Shown here: in pieces, positions 45,019 through 53,377 of the stretch | Numbering within the stretch: the stretch's first letter is position 1 | How the letters are laid out: each line of letters starts with the position of its first letter | NCBI GenBank assembly: GCA_965216955.1 | Contig: CBDCGV010000011.1 | Span: 186,001-250,000, forward strand | Length of the DNA: 64,000 bases | Origin: CBDCGV01 sp965216955 | GTDB lineage: Bacteria; Bacteroidota; Bacteroidia; Chitinophagales; JADIYW01 | Direction of reading: 5' to 3' | Notes under the pieces: generated by a model | Told to the model about the DNA's origin: nothing | Database searches by the model: none | The model's input: only the letters and a program-made list of their open reading frames with translations | Made by a program: the position numbers and the translations under genes

Positions 45019-45956
45019 AGCCCCAATCTTAACTTAAAATCTTCTAAAGTTTTTGCAAGACCTTCTTTTCTTGAAATGGTCGGTTCCCAATTGAGGATCT
45101 TCTTAGCTAAACTAATATCAGGTCTCCTTTTCTTTGGATCATCAAGGGGAAGCGGTTTATAAATTATTTTACTTTTTGAATTGGTTAGCTCAATAATTTC
45201 TTTGCCAAAATCATTAATGGTCACCTCATCAGGGTTTCCAATATTAATAGGTTGTACATAATCTGAAAACAAAAGGCGATAGATTCCCTCAACTAAATCA
45301 TCTACGTAACAAAAAGAACGCGTTTGCTCCCCATCACCAAAAGCAGTCAAATCCTCCCCTCTTAAAGCTTGACACATAAACGCTGGTAAAACTCTTCCGT
45401 CATCCAAACGCATTCTAGGACCATATGTGTTGAATATTCTCACGATCCTCGTTTCCAAACCGTGATATGTGTGATATGCCATGGTCATTGCTTCTTGAAA
45501 TCGCTTTGCCTCATCATATACTCCTCTTGGACCAACTGGATTAACATTACCCCAGTAATCTTCTGTTTGAGGGTGAACCAATGGATCTCCATAAACCTCT
45601 GATGTAGAAGCTATGAGCATTCTGGCACTCTTTACTCGAGCCAATCCTAATAAGTTATGAGTACCTAAAGATCCTACTTTTAATGTTTGAATTGGAATTT
45701 TTAAATAATCGATAGGACTTGCTGGGGAAGCAAAATGAAGAATATAATCCAAGTTATCAGGAACATGTACAAACTTACTTATATCATGATGATAGAATTG
45801 AAAGTTCTTTTTAGGAAAAAGGTGTTTGATGTTCGACAAAGATCCAGTCACCAAATTATCCATTCCAATAACATCAAACTCTTCATTAACAAATCTATCA
45901 CATAAATGTGATCCTAAAAACCCAGCAGCTCCTGTTATAAGTATTCTTTTTGACAT
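45015..45956 (-). CDS. UDP-glucuronate decarboxylase (UDP-xylose synthase)
   Basis: A 313-residue SDR. Motifs: ITGAAGFLGSHLCDRFV, HFASPASPIDYLKIP, ASTSEVYGDPLVHPQ, YxxxK in YDEAKRFQEAM, and RTRSFCYVDD-like EQTRSFCYVDDLVEG. The HFASPASP and YDEAKR stretches are typical for UXS. It turns UDP-glucuronate into UDP-xylose, the next step after Ugd, whose gene is 4 bp upstream on the same strand. Substrate is inferred from family and partner. Confidence 0.9.
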   Translation of the reverse strand: MSKRILITGAAGFLGSHLCDRFVNEEFDVIGMDNLVTGSLSNIKHLFPKKNFQFYHHDISKFVHVPDNLDYILHFASPASPIDYLKIPIQTLKVGSLGTHNLLGLARVKSARMLIASTSEVYGDPLVHPQTEDYWGNVNPVGPRGVYDEAKRFQEAMTMAYHTYHGLETRIVRIFNTYGPRMRLDDGRVLPAFMCQALRGEDLTAFGDGEQTRSFCYVDDLVEGIYRLLFSDYVQPINIGNPDEVTINDFGKEIIELTNSKSKIIYKPLPLDDPKKRRPDISLAKKILNWEPTISRKEGLAKTLEDFKLRLGL

Positions 45957-45960
45957 CTCT

Positions 45961-47268
45961 TTAATTTACCTTAGGTCTTCCAATGCTTTCATAATGAAAC
46001 TTTCGTTCTTCAACTTCATTTAAATCAAAGACATTCCTCCCATCAAAAATGGCTTTATTTTTTAACCTTTTTTCAATTTCTGAAAAATCAGGGTTTCTAA
46101 ATTCACTCCACTCAGTAACAATTAGCAATGCATCTGCATCATTCAAAGTATCATACATATTAGAAGCAAAACCAATTTTATCTCCAATATTGGCTTTCAC
46201 ATTATCCATTGCCTCTGGGTCAAAAGCACAGACACTAGCTCCCTCCTTTAATAACTCATCAATGATTACTAATGCAGGGGCCTCTCTTATATCATCTGTA
46301 TTAGGCTTAAATGCTAAACCCCATAAAGCAAATTTTTTACCCTTTAAAGTACCAAAATAGGTTTTCACTTTTTCTACTAAAATTGACTTTTGCTCTGCAT
46401 TTACATCCATAACTGCATCCAAAATCTTAAAGTCATATTTATGCTCCTGTGCAATTTTATACAGTGCTTGTACATCCTTTGGAAAGCAACTTCCACCATA
46501 GCCAACTCCTGGAAAAAGAAAGCGTTTTCCAATTCTTGTATCACTTCCCATGCCTCTTCTAACATTATCTACATCTGCACCAACCTTATCACATAAATTA
46601 GCAATTTCATTCATAAATGTTATTCGAGCTGCTAAGTAAGAGTTGGCAGCATATTTTGTCATTTCAGCTGAACGCTCATCCATAAAAATGACCGGATTCC
46701 CCTGACGAACATATGGCTCGTAAAGTTTCTCCATCATTTTTTTTGCTCTTAAAGAGCTCGTACCAATTACTACTCTATCAGGCTTCAAAAAATCTTGAAC
46801 TGCAGATCCTTCTCTTAAAAACTCAGGATTTGAAACAACATCAAACTCTTGATCTGTTTTTGAGGCAATGGTCGCTCTAACTTTTTCTGCGGTTCCTACT
46901 GGCACCGTACTTTTATCAACAACTACCTTATATCCATTTATCCAATCAGCCATCTTAGACGCAAAATTTAACACATATGATAGATCTGCTGAGCCATCTC
47001 CCCCTGGAGGTGTTGGTAAAGCCAAAAATATCACATCGCAATTTTGTACTGCCGATTTTGCGTCGGTAGTAAAAGAGAGTCTATTTTGTTTAATATTTCT
47101 TTCAAATATTGTTCGTAAGCCAGGTTCATAGATAATGACTTCTCCATTTCTAAGACGCTCCACTTTCCCTTCATCAATATCAACACAAACTACTTTATTA
47201 CCGGTTTCTGCGAAACAAGTTCCTGAAACTAGACCAACATAACCCGTGCCGATTACTGCAATGTTCAT
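45961..47268 (-). CDS. ugd: UDP-glucose 6-dehydrogenase
   Basis: A 435-residue dehydrogenase of the Ugd type. The NAD motif is IAVIGTGYVGLVSGTCFA; the catalytic loop is FLFPGVGYGGSCFPKDVQAL (Cys). Other segments are STVPVGTAEKV and WGLAFKPNTDDIREAPAL. It oxidises UDP-glucose to UDP-glucuronate. The GYVGLVSGTCFAE start marks the UDP-glucose group, not the UDP-GlcNAc dehydrogenases of the WbpA/WecC group. Divergent from upxY, 44 bp away. Confidence 0.94.
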   Translation of the reverse strand: MNIAVIGTGYVGLVSGTCFAETGNKVVCVDIDEGKVERLRNGEVIIYEPGLRTIFERNIKQNRLSFTTDAKSAVQNCDVIFLALPTPPGGDGSADLSYVLNFASKMADWINGYKVVVDKSTVPVGTAEKVRATIASKTDQEFDVVSNPEFLREGSAVQDFLKPDRVVIGTSSLRAKKMMEKLYEPYVRQGNPVIFMDERSAEMTKYAANSYLAARITFMNEIANLCDKVGADVDNVRRGMGSDTRIGKRFLFPGVGYGGSCFPKDVQALYKIAQEHKYDFKILDAVMDVNAEQKSILVEKVKTYFGTLKGKKFALWGLAFKPNTDDIREAPALVIIDELLKEGASVCAFDPEAMDNVKANIGDKIGFASNMYDTLNDADALLIVTEWSEFRNPDFSEIEKRLKNKAIFDGRNVFDLNEVEERKFHYESIGRPKVN

Positions 47269-47284
47269 TTATACTTATTTTTGG

Positions 47285-47292
47285 CAAAAGTA
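47285..47292 (-). promoter_or_regulatory. Possible -7 box of the ugd-uxs promoter
   Basis: The minus strand reads TACTTTTG, an exact TAnnTTTG match 17 bp before the ugd ATG. It lies 6 bp from the opposing box for upxY, so the two promoters would occlude one another. No well-spaced -33 TTTG was found. Confidence 0.35.
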
Positions 47293-47297
47293 ATAGA

Positions 47298-47305
47298 TAA
47301 ATTTG
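47298..47305 (+). promoter_or_regulatory. Possible -7 box of the upxY operon promoter
   Basis: TAAATTTG matches the -7 consensus exactly, with a TTTTTG 14 bp upstream (shorter than usual). Transcription would begin at about 47311, within a few bases of the GTG at 47313, so the message would be nearly leaderless or the promoter is not this one. Confidence 0.35.
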
Positions 47306-47312
47306 TATTAAA

Positions 47313-47804
47313 GTGGGAGAACAATATTGGATGGCGGTTTATACAAAACCCAGAAACGAAAAAAAAGTAGCCGAAAGGTTATCTGAAAAAGGGTTTCAGG
47401 TTTATTGCCCGCTTATTACCACACTTCGACAATGGAGCGATAGAAAAAAAAAGGTTAAGATTCCTATCTTTCCTTCCTATGTTTTTATTTTCCTTACCGA
47501 AAAGGAGCGCGTTGAAGTATTAAAAGATCCTGGGGTACTTAACTTTGTATTTTATCTTGGGAAACCTGCTTTAATTAAAGAAGATGAAATCTTGACAATC
47601 AAACGACTTTTCGACAATCTCGATGATAATAGCGAGGTATATATTCAAAAATATAATAAAGGAGACAAAGTAGATATTGTTGCTGGTCCTTTCAGAGAGC
47701 TAAAAGGAATTGTTGAAGAAATAAAAAAAAGTGAAATTACACTTTTAGTTGATTCACTTGGAATGACGGTTAAAATCAAAACAAATACTAATTATATAAA
47801 ATAA
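47313..47804 (+). CDS. UpxY-type transcription antiterminator (NusG paralogue)
   Basis: A 163-residue NusG-like protein. The NGN domain (about 1-100) contains WMAVYTKPRNEKKVAERL and KIPIFPSYVFIFL; the KOW domain (about 108-150) contains GDKVDIVAGPFRELKG. In Bacteroides, UpxY proteins let RNA polymerase read through early termination in their own capsule operon. It is the first gene of the plus-strand locus, 5 bp before the aminotransferase. GTG 47313 is kept because the Trp before VYTKPR is conserved; ATG 47331 is the alternative. Confidence 0.88.
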   Translation: MGEQYWMAVYTKPRNEKKVAERLSEKGFQVYCPLITTLRQWSDRKKKVKIPIFPSYVFIFLTEKERVEVLKDPGVLNFVFYLGKPALIKEDEILTIKRLFDNLDDNSEVYIQKYNKGDKVDIVAGPFRELKGIVEEIKKSEITLLVDSLGMTVKIKTNTNYIK

Positions 47805-47809
47805 GGGCT

Positions 47810-48934
47810 ATGAATATTCAAATGGTTGATTTAAAAAATCAATATCTAAAAATCAAAAAAGAGGTTGATCAATCTATTTTAGATGTGATCCAAAGTACTC
47901 GCTTCATTAAAGGCCCTCCAGTTAGCAAATTTGAAGAAAAATTATCCAATTATTTGGGTTGTACCTATAGCATTGGCTGCGGAAATGGAACAGATGCGCT
48001 TCAAATTGCATTAATGGCTGTAGGACTTGAACCAGGAGATGAAGTTATTGTACCAACATTTACTTATGTAGCTACAGCTGAAGTCATTGCCTTATTGCGA
48101 TTAAAACCTGTTATGGCTGATGTTGACCCTGACACCTTTAACCTAACTATAGAAGAGGTAAAAAAAAGAATGACAAAAAAAACAAAGGCAATCGTACCAG
48201 TGCATTTATATGGTCAATCCGTCGACATGGAACCTATCATTGAATTTGCCAAACAAAATGATTTGTTTGTTATCGAGGATAATGCCCAAGGGATAGGTGC
48301 AGCTTATACTTTCTCCGATGGAAGCGCAAAGAAAACAGGTACCATTGGAGACATTGGAACCACTTCTTTTTTCCCTTCTAAAAACTTAGGTTGCTATGGA
48401 GATGGAGGGGCTTTGTCTACAAATAATGCAACACTTGCTGAAAAAATAAGGATCATTGCAAATCACGGTCAAAAGAAAAAGTATTATCACTCCGTTATTG
48501 GTGTAAATTCCAGATTGGATACTGTACAAGCAGCTATCCTGAATGTTAAAATAAAACATCTTGACAATTACATAAAAGCACGACAAAAAGCTGCAAGTCA
48601 TTATGACAAAGTATTTGCAAATATTGAAGAAATATCTACCCCTTTTAGAAGTCCAAAATCTTCTCATGTATTTCATCAATACACTTTAAAGGTTCCTCCA
48701 AAATCTAGAGATGATTTAAAGACTTTCTTAAATGAAAGTGGAATTCCATCTATGATTTATTATCCTTTACCATTATATAAACAGGAAGCTTTTTATGATT
48801 CTAATATAGATCCTGATTCATTTCCAACAACAAATAGATTATGCGAAAGCGTACTATCACTACCTATTCATACAGAAATGAATGAAGAAATTTTAAATTA
48901 TATTAGCGGGCACGTAAAGCAGTTTTTTAATTGA
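47810..48934 (+). CDS. DegT/DnrJ/EryC1 sugar aminotransferase (WbpE-like)
   Basis: A 374-residue PLP enzyme with the conserved start MVDLKNQYLKIKKEVD. The PLP-binding Asp is D157 in VIEDNAQGIGA and the Schiff-base Lys is K191 in SFFPSKNLGCYGDGG. In the WbpB/E/D pathway, WbpE aminates the 3-keto sugar made by WbpB to UDP-3-amino-2-acetamido-uronate. The next two genes are the acetyltransferase and the oxidoreductase of that pathway, which supports this substrate. The stop overlaps the next start (TGATG). Confidence 0.9.
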   Translation: MNIQMVDLKNQYLKIKKEVDQSILDVIQSTRFIKGPPVSKFEEKLSNYLGCTYSIGCGNGTDALQIALMAVGLEPGDEVIVPTFTYVATAEVIALLRLKPVMADVDPDTFNLTIEEVKKRMTKKTKAIVPVHLYGQSVDMEPIIEFAKQNDLFVIEDNAQGIGAAYTFSDGSAKKTGTIGDIGTTSFFPSKNLGCYGDGGALSTNNATLAEKIRIIANHGQKKKYYHSVIGVNSRLDTVQAAILNVKIKHLDNYIKARQKAASHYDKVFANIEEISTPFRSPKSSHVFHQYTLKVPPKSRDDLKTFLNESGIPSMIYYPLPLYKQEAFYDSNIDPDSFPTTNRLCESVLSLPIHTEMNEEILNYISGHVKQFFN

Positions 48935-49509
48935 TGGATTTTTTTGCACATGAAACGGCGGTAATTGACGAAGGTTGTCATATTGGAAAAGGAACAAAGA
49001 TATGGCACTTCAGCCACATTATGCCAAATTGTATTATTGGCCAAAATTGTAATATTGGTCAAAACGTAGTAATCTCTCCAGATGTCAAATTAGGGAACAA
49101 TGTAAAGGTGCAAAATAATGTATCTATTTATACTGGTGTTGTGTGTGAAGATGATGTTTTTCTAGGACCATCAATGGTATTTACAAATGTCACTAATCCT
49201 AGAAGCGCTGTAAATCGCAGAGGGCAATATGCAAAAACTGTTGTTAAGAGAGGGGCTTCTATCGGTGCTAATGCAACTATAGTTTGCGGTCATGATATAG
49301 GAGAATTTGCTTTTATTGGCGCAGGAGCTGTCGTAACCAAAAACGTACCAGCATATGCCTTGTTGGTCGGCAATCCTGCTAAACAAATTGGTTGGATGAG
49401 TGAATACGGACATCGATTAGAATTTAATGACGAAGGAATTTCGATATGCGCAGAATCAGGAGAAAAGTATACATTAAAAGAAGGGAAGGTTTCAAAACTA
49501 TCAAATTAA
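48934..49509 (+). CDS. Hexapeptide N-acetyltransferase (WbpD/WlbB-like)
   Basis: A 191-residue left-handed beta-helix acyltransferase. It has IGKGTKIWHFSHIMPNC, repeated I-G-x-N coils and the loop FTNVTNPRSAVNRRG typical for WbpD. WbpD acetylates the 3-amino group to give UDP-2,3-diacetamido-2,3-dideoxy-glucuronate. ATG 48934 shares its A with the previous TGA (TGATG), so translation is coupled; a TTG three bases earlier is less likely. Confidence 0.88.
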   Translation: MDFFAHETAVIDEGCHIGKGTKIWHFSHIMPNCIIGQNCNIGQNVVISPDVKLGNNVKVQNNVSIYTGVVCEDDVFLGPSMVFTNVTNPRSAVNRRGQYAKTVVKRGASIGANATIVCGHDIGEFAFIGAGAVVTKNVPAYALLVGNPAKQIGWMSEYGHRLEFNDEGISICAESGEKYTLKEGKVSKLSN

Positions 49510-49538
49510 ATGATTTATAAAAATAGAGAAACGTAAAG

Positions 49539-50501
49539 ATGAAAAATTTTGCATTAATTGGTGCTGCCGGATATATTGCCCCTCGTCATATGAAGGCGAT
49601 AATGGATACTGGAAATAATTTAGTCGCCGCTTACGACCCCAACGATTCTGTTGGAATCATCGATTCATATTTCCCAGAAGCTTCTTTCTTCACAGAATTT
49701 GAGCGATTTGATAGACACATTGAAAAACTTAAAAGAGGAGGAACAAAATTGGATTATGTAGTCATTTGTAGTCCTAATTATTTACATGACTCGCATATTC
49801 GTTTTGGATTGAGACACGGGGCTGATGTAATTTGCGAAAAACCAATAGTGCTTAACCCTTGGAACATAGATGCACTTTCAGAAATTGAGAAAGAAACAGG
49901 AAAAAACATTTATACTATCCTGCAACTAAGATTGCATCAAAGTATTATTGATTTAAAAAGAAGAGTAGATGAAGGTCCTGATGATAAAGTGTACGAATTT
50001 GATCTAACTTACTTAACCTCTCGTGGATTATGGTATTATACTAGTTGGAAAGGAGATATGAATAAATCAGGCGGCATTGCAACCAATATAGGAGTTCATT
50101 TTTATGATATGCTAACTTGGGTATTTGGTAATGTTTTGGAAAATACTGTACACATACACACTCACGACCGAGCTGCAGGTTATTTAAGACTTCAAAAAGC
50201 CAAAGTAAAATGGTTTTTGAGTATAAATTATGAAGTACTCCCCGAAGAAATTAAAGCAAGAGGCCTCAGAACCTATCGATCTATACAAATTGATGGAGAA
50301 GAGATTGAATTCAGCGGAGGGTTTGCAGATCTGCACACAAAAAGTTATGAGGCCATTTTGAATGGGAATGGATATAATTTAGAATCCTCAAGGAAAGCAA
50401 TTGAAATTGTGCATACAATTAGAAATCAATCTCCCATTGGATTAGGAGAAAATGCCCACCCTCTGACAAAAATGCCTTTAGATGAACATCCCTTTAAATA
50501 A
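49539..50501 (+). CDS. Gfo/Idh/MocA-type UDP-sugar 3-dehydrogenase (WbpB/WlbA-like)
   Basis: A 320-residue oxidoreductase. It has the Rossmann start FALIGAAGYIAPRHMKAI, catalytic EKP motif E100-K101-P102 (VICEKPIVLNP), and NIGVHFYDMLTWVFGN. The opening string is characteristic of WbpB/WlbA, which oxidises UDP-GlcNAcA at C3. The gene order aminotransferase, acetyltransferase, dehydrogenase is different from the enzyme order but gives a full C3-acetamido module. The last gene before the hairpin at 50523. Confidence 0.9.
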   Translation: MKNFALIGAAGYIAPRHMKAIMDTGNNLVAAYDPNDSVGIIDSYFPEASFFTEFERFDRHIEKLKRGGTKLDYVVICSPNYLHDSHIRFGLRHGADVICEKPIVLNPWNIDALSEIEKETGKNIYTILQLRLHQSIIDLKRRVDEGPDDKVYEFDLTYLTSRGLWYYTSWKGDMNKSGGIATNIGVHFYDMLTWVFGNVLENTVHIHTHDRAAGYLRLQKAKVKWFLSINYEVLPEEIKARGLRTYRSIQIDGEEIEFSGGFADLHTKSYEAILNGNGYNLESSRKAIEIVHTIRNQSPIGLGENAHPLTKMPLDEHPFK

Positions 50502-50522
50502 AATGCCTACAATTCAATTGAA

Positions 50523-50555
50523 ACAAAAACGAGTAGAAATTTTACTCGTTTTTGT
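50523..50555. terminator. Perfect 13-bp hairpin between the WbpB-like gene and the regulator gene
   Basis: Arms 50523-50535 (acaaaaacgagta) and 50543-50555 are perfect reverse complements with loop gaaattt. The right arm has a run of five T and the stem is A-rich on the left, so it is terminator-like on both strands. It lies 22 bp after the WbpB-like stop and could split the plus-strand locus into two transcripts unless read through. Confidence 0.7.
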
Positions 50556-50564
50556 AAAAAAAGC

Positions 50565-50572
50565 TACATTTG
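50565..50572 (+). promoter_or_regulatory. Possible -7 box of the second plus-strand transcript
   Basis: TACATTTG, an exact TAnnTTTG match, lies just after the hairpin and 81 bp before the regulator ATG. A TTTG in the hairpin arm is only 10 bp upstream, too close for a standard -33, so the promoter is tentative. Confidence 0.3.
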
Positions 50573-50653
50573 TAATGTGATTGACGTGGCGAAGCTATAT
50601 CTATAGTTGAACTATCTTATCTAAATTCCTCCAATTATTTATAAAAAGAACAG

Positions 50654-51178
50654 ATGCTTGAAGCATTAATTACTTCTAAAACTAGGATAAAATTATTACT
50701 CAAATTTTTCCTAAACCCTAATAATTCTGCGTACTTACGAGGCCTCGCTTCAGAATTTAATGAGTCGAGCAATGCCGTTAGGTTAGAACTCAACCGTTTG
50801 GAGGATGCAGGAATGATCTCTTCTTCTAGTCAAGGAAACAAAAAAATATTCAAAGTCAATAAAAAACACGCTTTATTCAATTCTGTACAACAAATCGTAA
50901 GAAAATATGTCGGAATAGACCAGATTGTCGAAAATATTGTTCGTGGATTGGGCAATTTAGAAAAGGCATATTTATCTGGAGATCTCGCAAATGGGAAAAA
51001 CAGCAATATCATTGATTTAATTCTAATTGGGGAAATCAATAAGCAATACCTTTTAGAAACCATTGAAAAAGCAGAAACTGCCACAAACAAAAAAATAAAG
51101 TACGTTATTTACTCTCAAGAAGAAGCAGAAAAAATAAATTTTGAAACTAAAGAATACATACTTATTTATAATAGATAG
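50654..51178 (+). CDS. Winged-helix regulator with degenerate nucleotidyltransferase-like domain
   Basis: A 174-residue protein. The N-terminal half (about 1-70) is an ArsR/MarR-like winged helix (YLRGLASEFNESSNAVRLEL as recognition region, RLEDAGMISSSSQGNKKIF as wing). The C-terminal half (about 95-170) resembles a minimal nucleotidyltransferase: AYLSGDLANGKN followed by IIDLILIG. The usual GS and DxD catalytic residues are altered (GD; IxD), so catalysis is unlikely. Similar regulators sit in Bacteroidota polysaccharide loci. It lies 12 bp before wzm. Target DNA unknown. Confidence 0.75.
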   Translation: MLEALITSKTRIKLLLKFFLNPNNSAYLRGLASEFNESSNAVRLELNRLEDAGMISSSSQGNKKIFKVNKKHALFNSVQQIVRKYVGIDQIVENIVRGLGNLEKAYLSGDLANGKNSNIIDLILIGEINKQYLLETIEKAETATNKKIKYVIYSQEEAEKINFETKEYILIYNR

Positions 51179-51189
51179 TAATAGATATT

Positions 51190-52053
51190 ATGTCTAGATC
51201 CTCTGATTTTGTACAAATAATAAAGCCCAAAAAACATCTTTTAGATGTTAACCTAAAAGAACTTTGGCAATACAGAGATCTCATTGAAATGTTTGTAAGG
51301 CGAGACTTTGTTGCCGTGTATAAACAAACGGTACTGGGCCCTATATGGTTCTTTTTACAACCTATTTTCACAACCATAGTAATGACCGTAGTGTTCTCAA
51401 AACTTGCAGGGATTTCAACCGATGGTATTCCTCCTGTTTTATTTTACTTATCAGGCAATGTATTATGGGCCTACTTTGCAAGTACATTAACACAAACCTC
51501 CAATACGTTTATTGCCAATCAAAGTATTTTTGGGAAAGTTTATTTCCCGAGGCTTGCCTCCCCTATTTCTATGACTATTTCTGGATTATTGAAATTGGCT
51601 ATTCAACTATTCCTCTTTATAGGGTTTTTCATTTATTATTTCGTCTCTGGAAAAATTACATTGACACCAAATTGGGAGCTTATATGGCTTGTCCCAATTC
51701 TCATAATTTTAATGGCAGGATTAGCTTTAGGATTTGGAATAATTATCACTTCTCTAACAACAAAATATAGAGACTTAAATTTCCTGCTAGCATTTGGAAT
51801 TCAACTGGCAATGTATGCAACGCCTGTTGTTTATCCTTTATCACTAGTAATTGAAAATTTTGGAAAATATAAGTGGTTAGTCTTAGCAAATCCAATGGCA
51901 TCTATAATTGAAACATTTAAATATATTTTCTTAGGTGCAGGTCAATTTGAATGGTTGTATTTAGGGTACAGCTTTGTTTTCATGATTGTATTGCTCTTTA
52001 TTGGAGTTATAATATTTAATAAGACAGAACAAAACTTCATGGATACTGTCTAA
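51190..52053 (+). CDS. wzm: ABC-2 polysaccharide export permease (Wzm-like)
   Basis: A 287-residue permease with six helices. It has a cytoplasmic amphipathic start (ELWQYRDLIEMFVRRDFVAVYKQT), the LGPIWFFLQPIFTTIVMTVVF segment split over the first helix, and LTTKYRDLNFLL before the last helices. It pairs with the ATP-binding gene downstream to export a finished O-antigen or capsule chain. The stop at 52051-52053 lies just 21 bp before the likely CTG start of wzt. Confidence 0.9.
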   Translation: MSRSSDFVQIIKPKKHLLDVNLKELWQYRDLIEMFVRRDFVAVYKQTVLGPIWFFLQPIFTTIVMTVVFSKLAGISTDGIPPVLFYLSGNVLWAYFASTLTQTSNTFIANQSIFGKVYFPRLASPISMTISGLLKLAIQLFLFIGFFIYYFVSGKITLTPNWELIWLVPILIILMAGLALGFGIIITSLTTKYRDLNFLLAFGIQLAMYATPVVYPLSLVIENFGKYKWLVLANPMASIIETFKYIFLGAGQFEWLYLGYSFVFMIVLLFIGVIIFNKTEQNFMDTV

Positions 52054-52074
52054 TTCATCTTAAATTCATTTAGT

Positions 52075-53367
52075 CTGAAAGAAACTGTAATTAATGTAGA
52101 TAATTTGTCCAAGCAATATAGGCTTGGAGAGATAGGCACAGGTACTTTATCCCATGACTTAAATCGTTGGTGGCACAAAATCAGAGGGAAAGAAGATCCT
52201 TATTCCAAAGTAGGAGATGTTAATGACAGAGCAACTATTGGAGAGTCTGAATACGTTTGGGCACTTAAAGACATCAACTTTAAAGTAAAGAAAGGAGAAG
52301 TGCTCGGCATTATTGGTAAGAATGGTGCTGGAAAATCGACACTACTTAAAATTCTGTCAAAGGTTACAGGGCCAACGACTGGTAATATAAGAATGAAAGG
52401 AAGGGTTGCTTCTCTTTTAGAGGTGGGCACTGGATTCCACCCTGAATTAACAGGAAGAGAGAATATTTATTTAAATGGTGCTATTCTTGGAATGAATAAA
52501 GCTGAAGTTGCTAGAAAATTAGATGAAATTGTTGATTTCGCTGGTGTTGCAAAATACTTGGATACCCCAGTAAAAAGATACTCTTCAGGAATGATGGTTC
52601 GACTGGGTTTTGCAGTCGCTGCCCATTTAGAACCCGAAATACTTATTGTTGATGAAGTATTGGCAGTAGGAGATGCCGATTTTCAAAAGAAAGCTGTTGG
52701 TAAAATGAAAGACGTCAGCCAAGACGCTGGTAGAACCATTTTATTTGTAAGCCATAATATGGCTGCTGTAAAAATGCTTTGTTCAAGAGCCATTCTTTTA
52801 AAAGATGGATGCATGTTTGATGAAGGACATCCGAATGATATTGTTGAAAAATACTTATCTCTTAACCTTACTGCTAATCATACAGGAGCTATCAATGAAA
52901 GCCAGAATAAAACCCTATCAATTAAAGAGCTTCTTTTTACACGTGTTAGTCTAAATGATGGAAACGATATTGATCTTCAACAAGTTCATTATAGAAGACC
53001 TATTTCTATACAAGTAAAATTCGATGTTTTAAAAGATATTGAAGATTGTATTATTGTTGTGGGAATAGCTTCCACAGATGGGAACAAAATCGTTTTTCTA
53101 GAAAGTCATGAGTCACTAAATAAACTCTTAAAATTTAAATCTGGAAATTATTCAATTAATGTTGATCTCTCCATTAATCTTCTTCCAGGACATTATTGCA
53201 TACAGTTATCTGCATTTCATGAAAATGGAAAAACCATCTCAATAGTAGAAAATGCTGTAAATTTTGAAGTCCTCAGAGTGGGGTTGTCTGAGAAAGAAAC
53301 TTATAAATGGAATCCTATACATGGATTAGTTCAAAATCCGACTAAATGGGAAATTTTAAAAGATTAA
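52075..53367 (+). CDS. wzt: ABC transporter ATP-binding protein with C-terminal domain (Wzt-like), non-AUG start
   Basis: Walker A is GKNGAGKST at about 81-89, the signature YSSGMMVRLGFAVAAH, Walker B ILIVDEVLAVGD and H-loop FVSHNMAAV. After about 250 comes a beta-sandwich Wzt C-terminal domain (for example VKFDVLKDIEDCIIVVGIAS), which in relatives binds the chain to be exported. The conserved N-terminal strand ETVINVDNLSKQYRLG is encoded from 52081 on. No ATG, GTG or TTG precedes it; the only TTG (52105) would remove the strand. CTG 52075 is the best start, otherwise a rare start or a base error. Confidence 0.88.
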   Translation: MKETVINVDNLSKQYRLGEIGTGTLSHDLNRWWHKIRGKEDPYSKVGDVNDRATIGESEYVWALKDINFKVKKGEVLGIIGKNGAGKSTLLKILSKVTGPTTGNIRMKGRVASLLEVGTGFHPELTGRENIYLNGAILGMNKAEVARKLDEIVDFAGVAKYLDTPVKRYSSGMMVRLGFAVAAHLEPEILIVDEVLAVGDADFQKKAVGKMKDVSQDAGRTILFVSHNMAAVKMLCSRAILLKDGCMFDEGHPNDIVEKYLSLNLTANHTGAINESQNKTLSIKELLFTRVSLNDGNDIDLQQVHYRRPISIQVKFDVLKDIEDCIIVVGIASTDGNKIVFLESHESLNKLLKFKSGNYSINVDLSINLLPGHYCIQLSAFHENGKTISIVENAVNFEVLRVGLSEKETYKWNPIHGLVQNPTKWEILKD

Positions 53368-53377
53368 AACAATTATA

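Noticed and set aside
45961..47268. The dehydrogenase as the WbpA (UDP-GlcNAc 6-dehydrogenase) step
   Set aside because: Its N-terminus (GTGYVGLVSGTCFAE) and partner uxs mark it as UDP-glucose dehydrogenase; WbpA-type enzymes have a different GYVGLPLA-like start.
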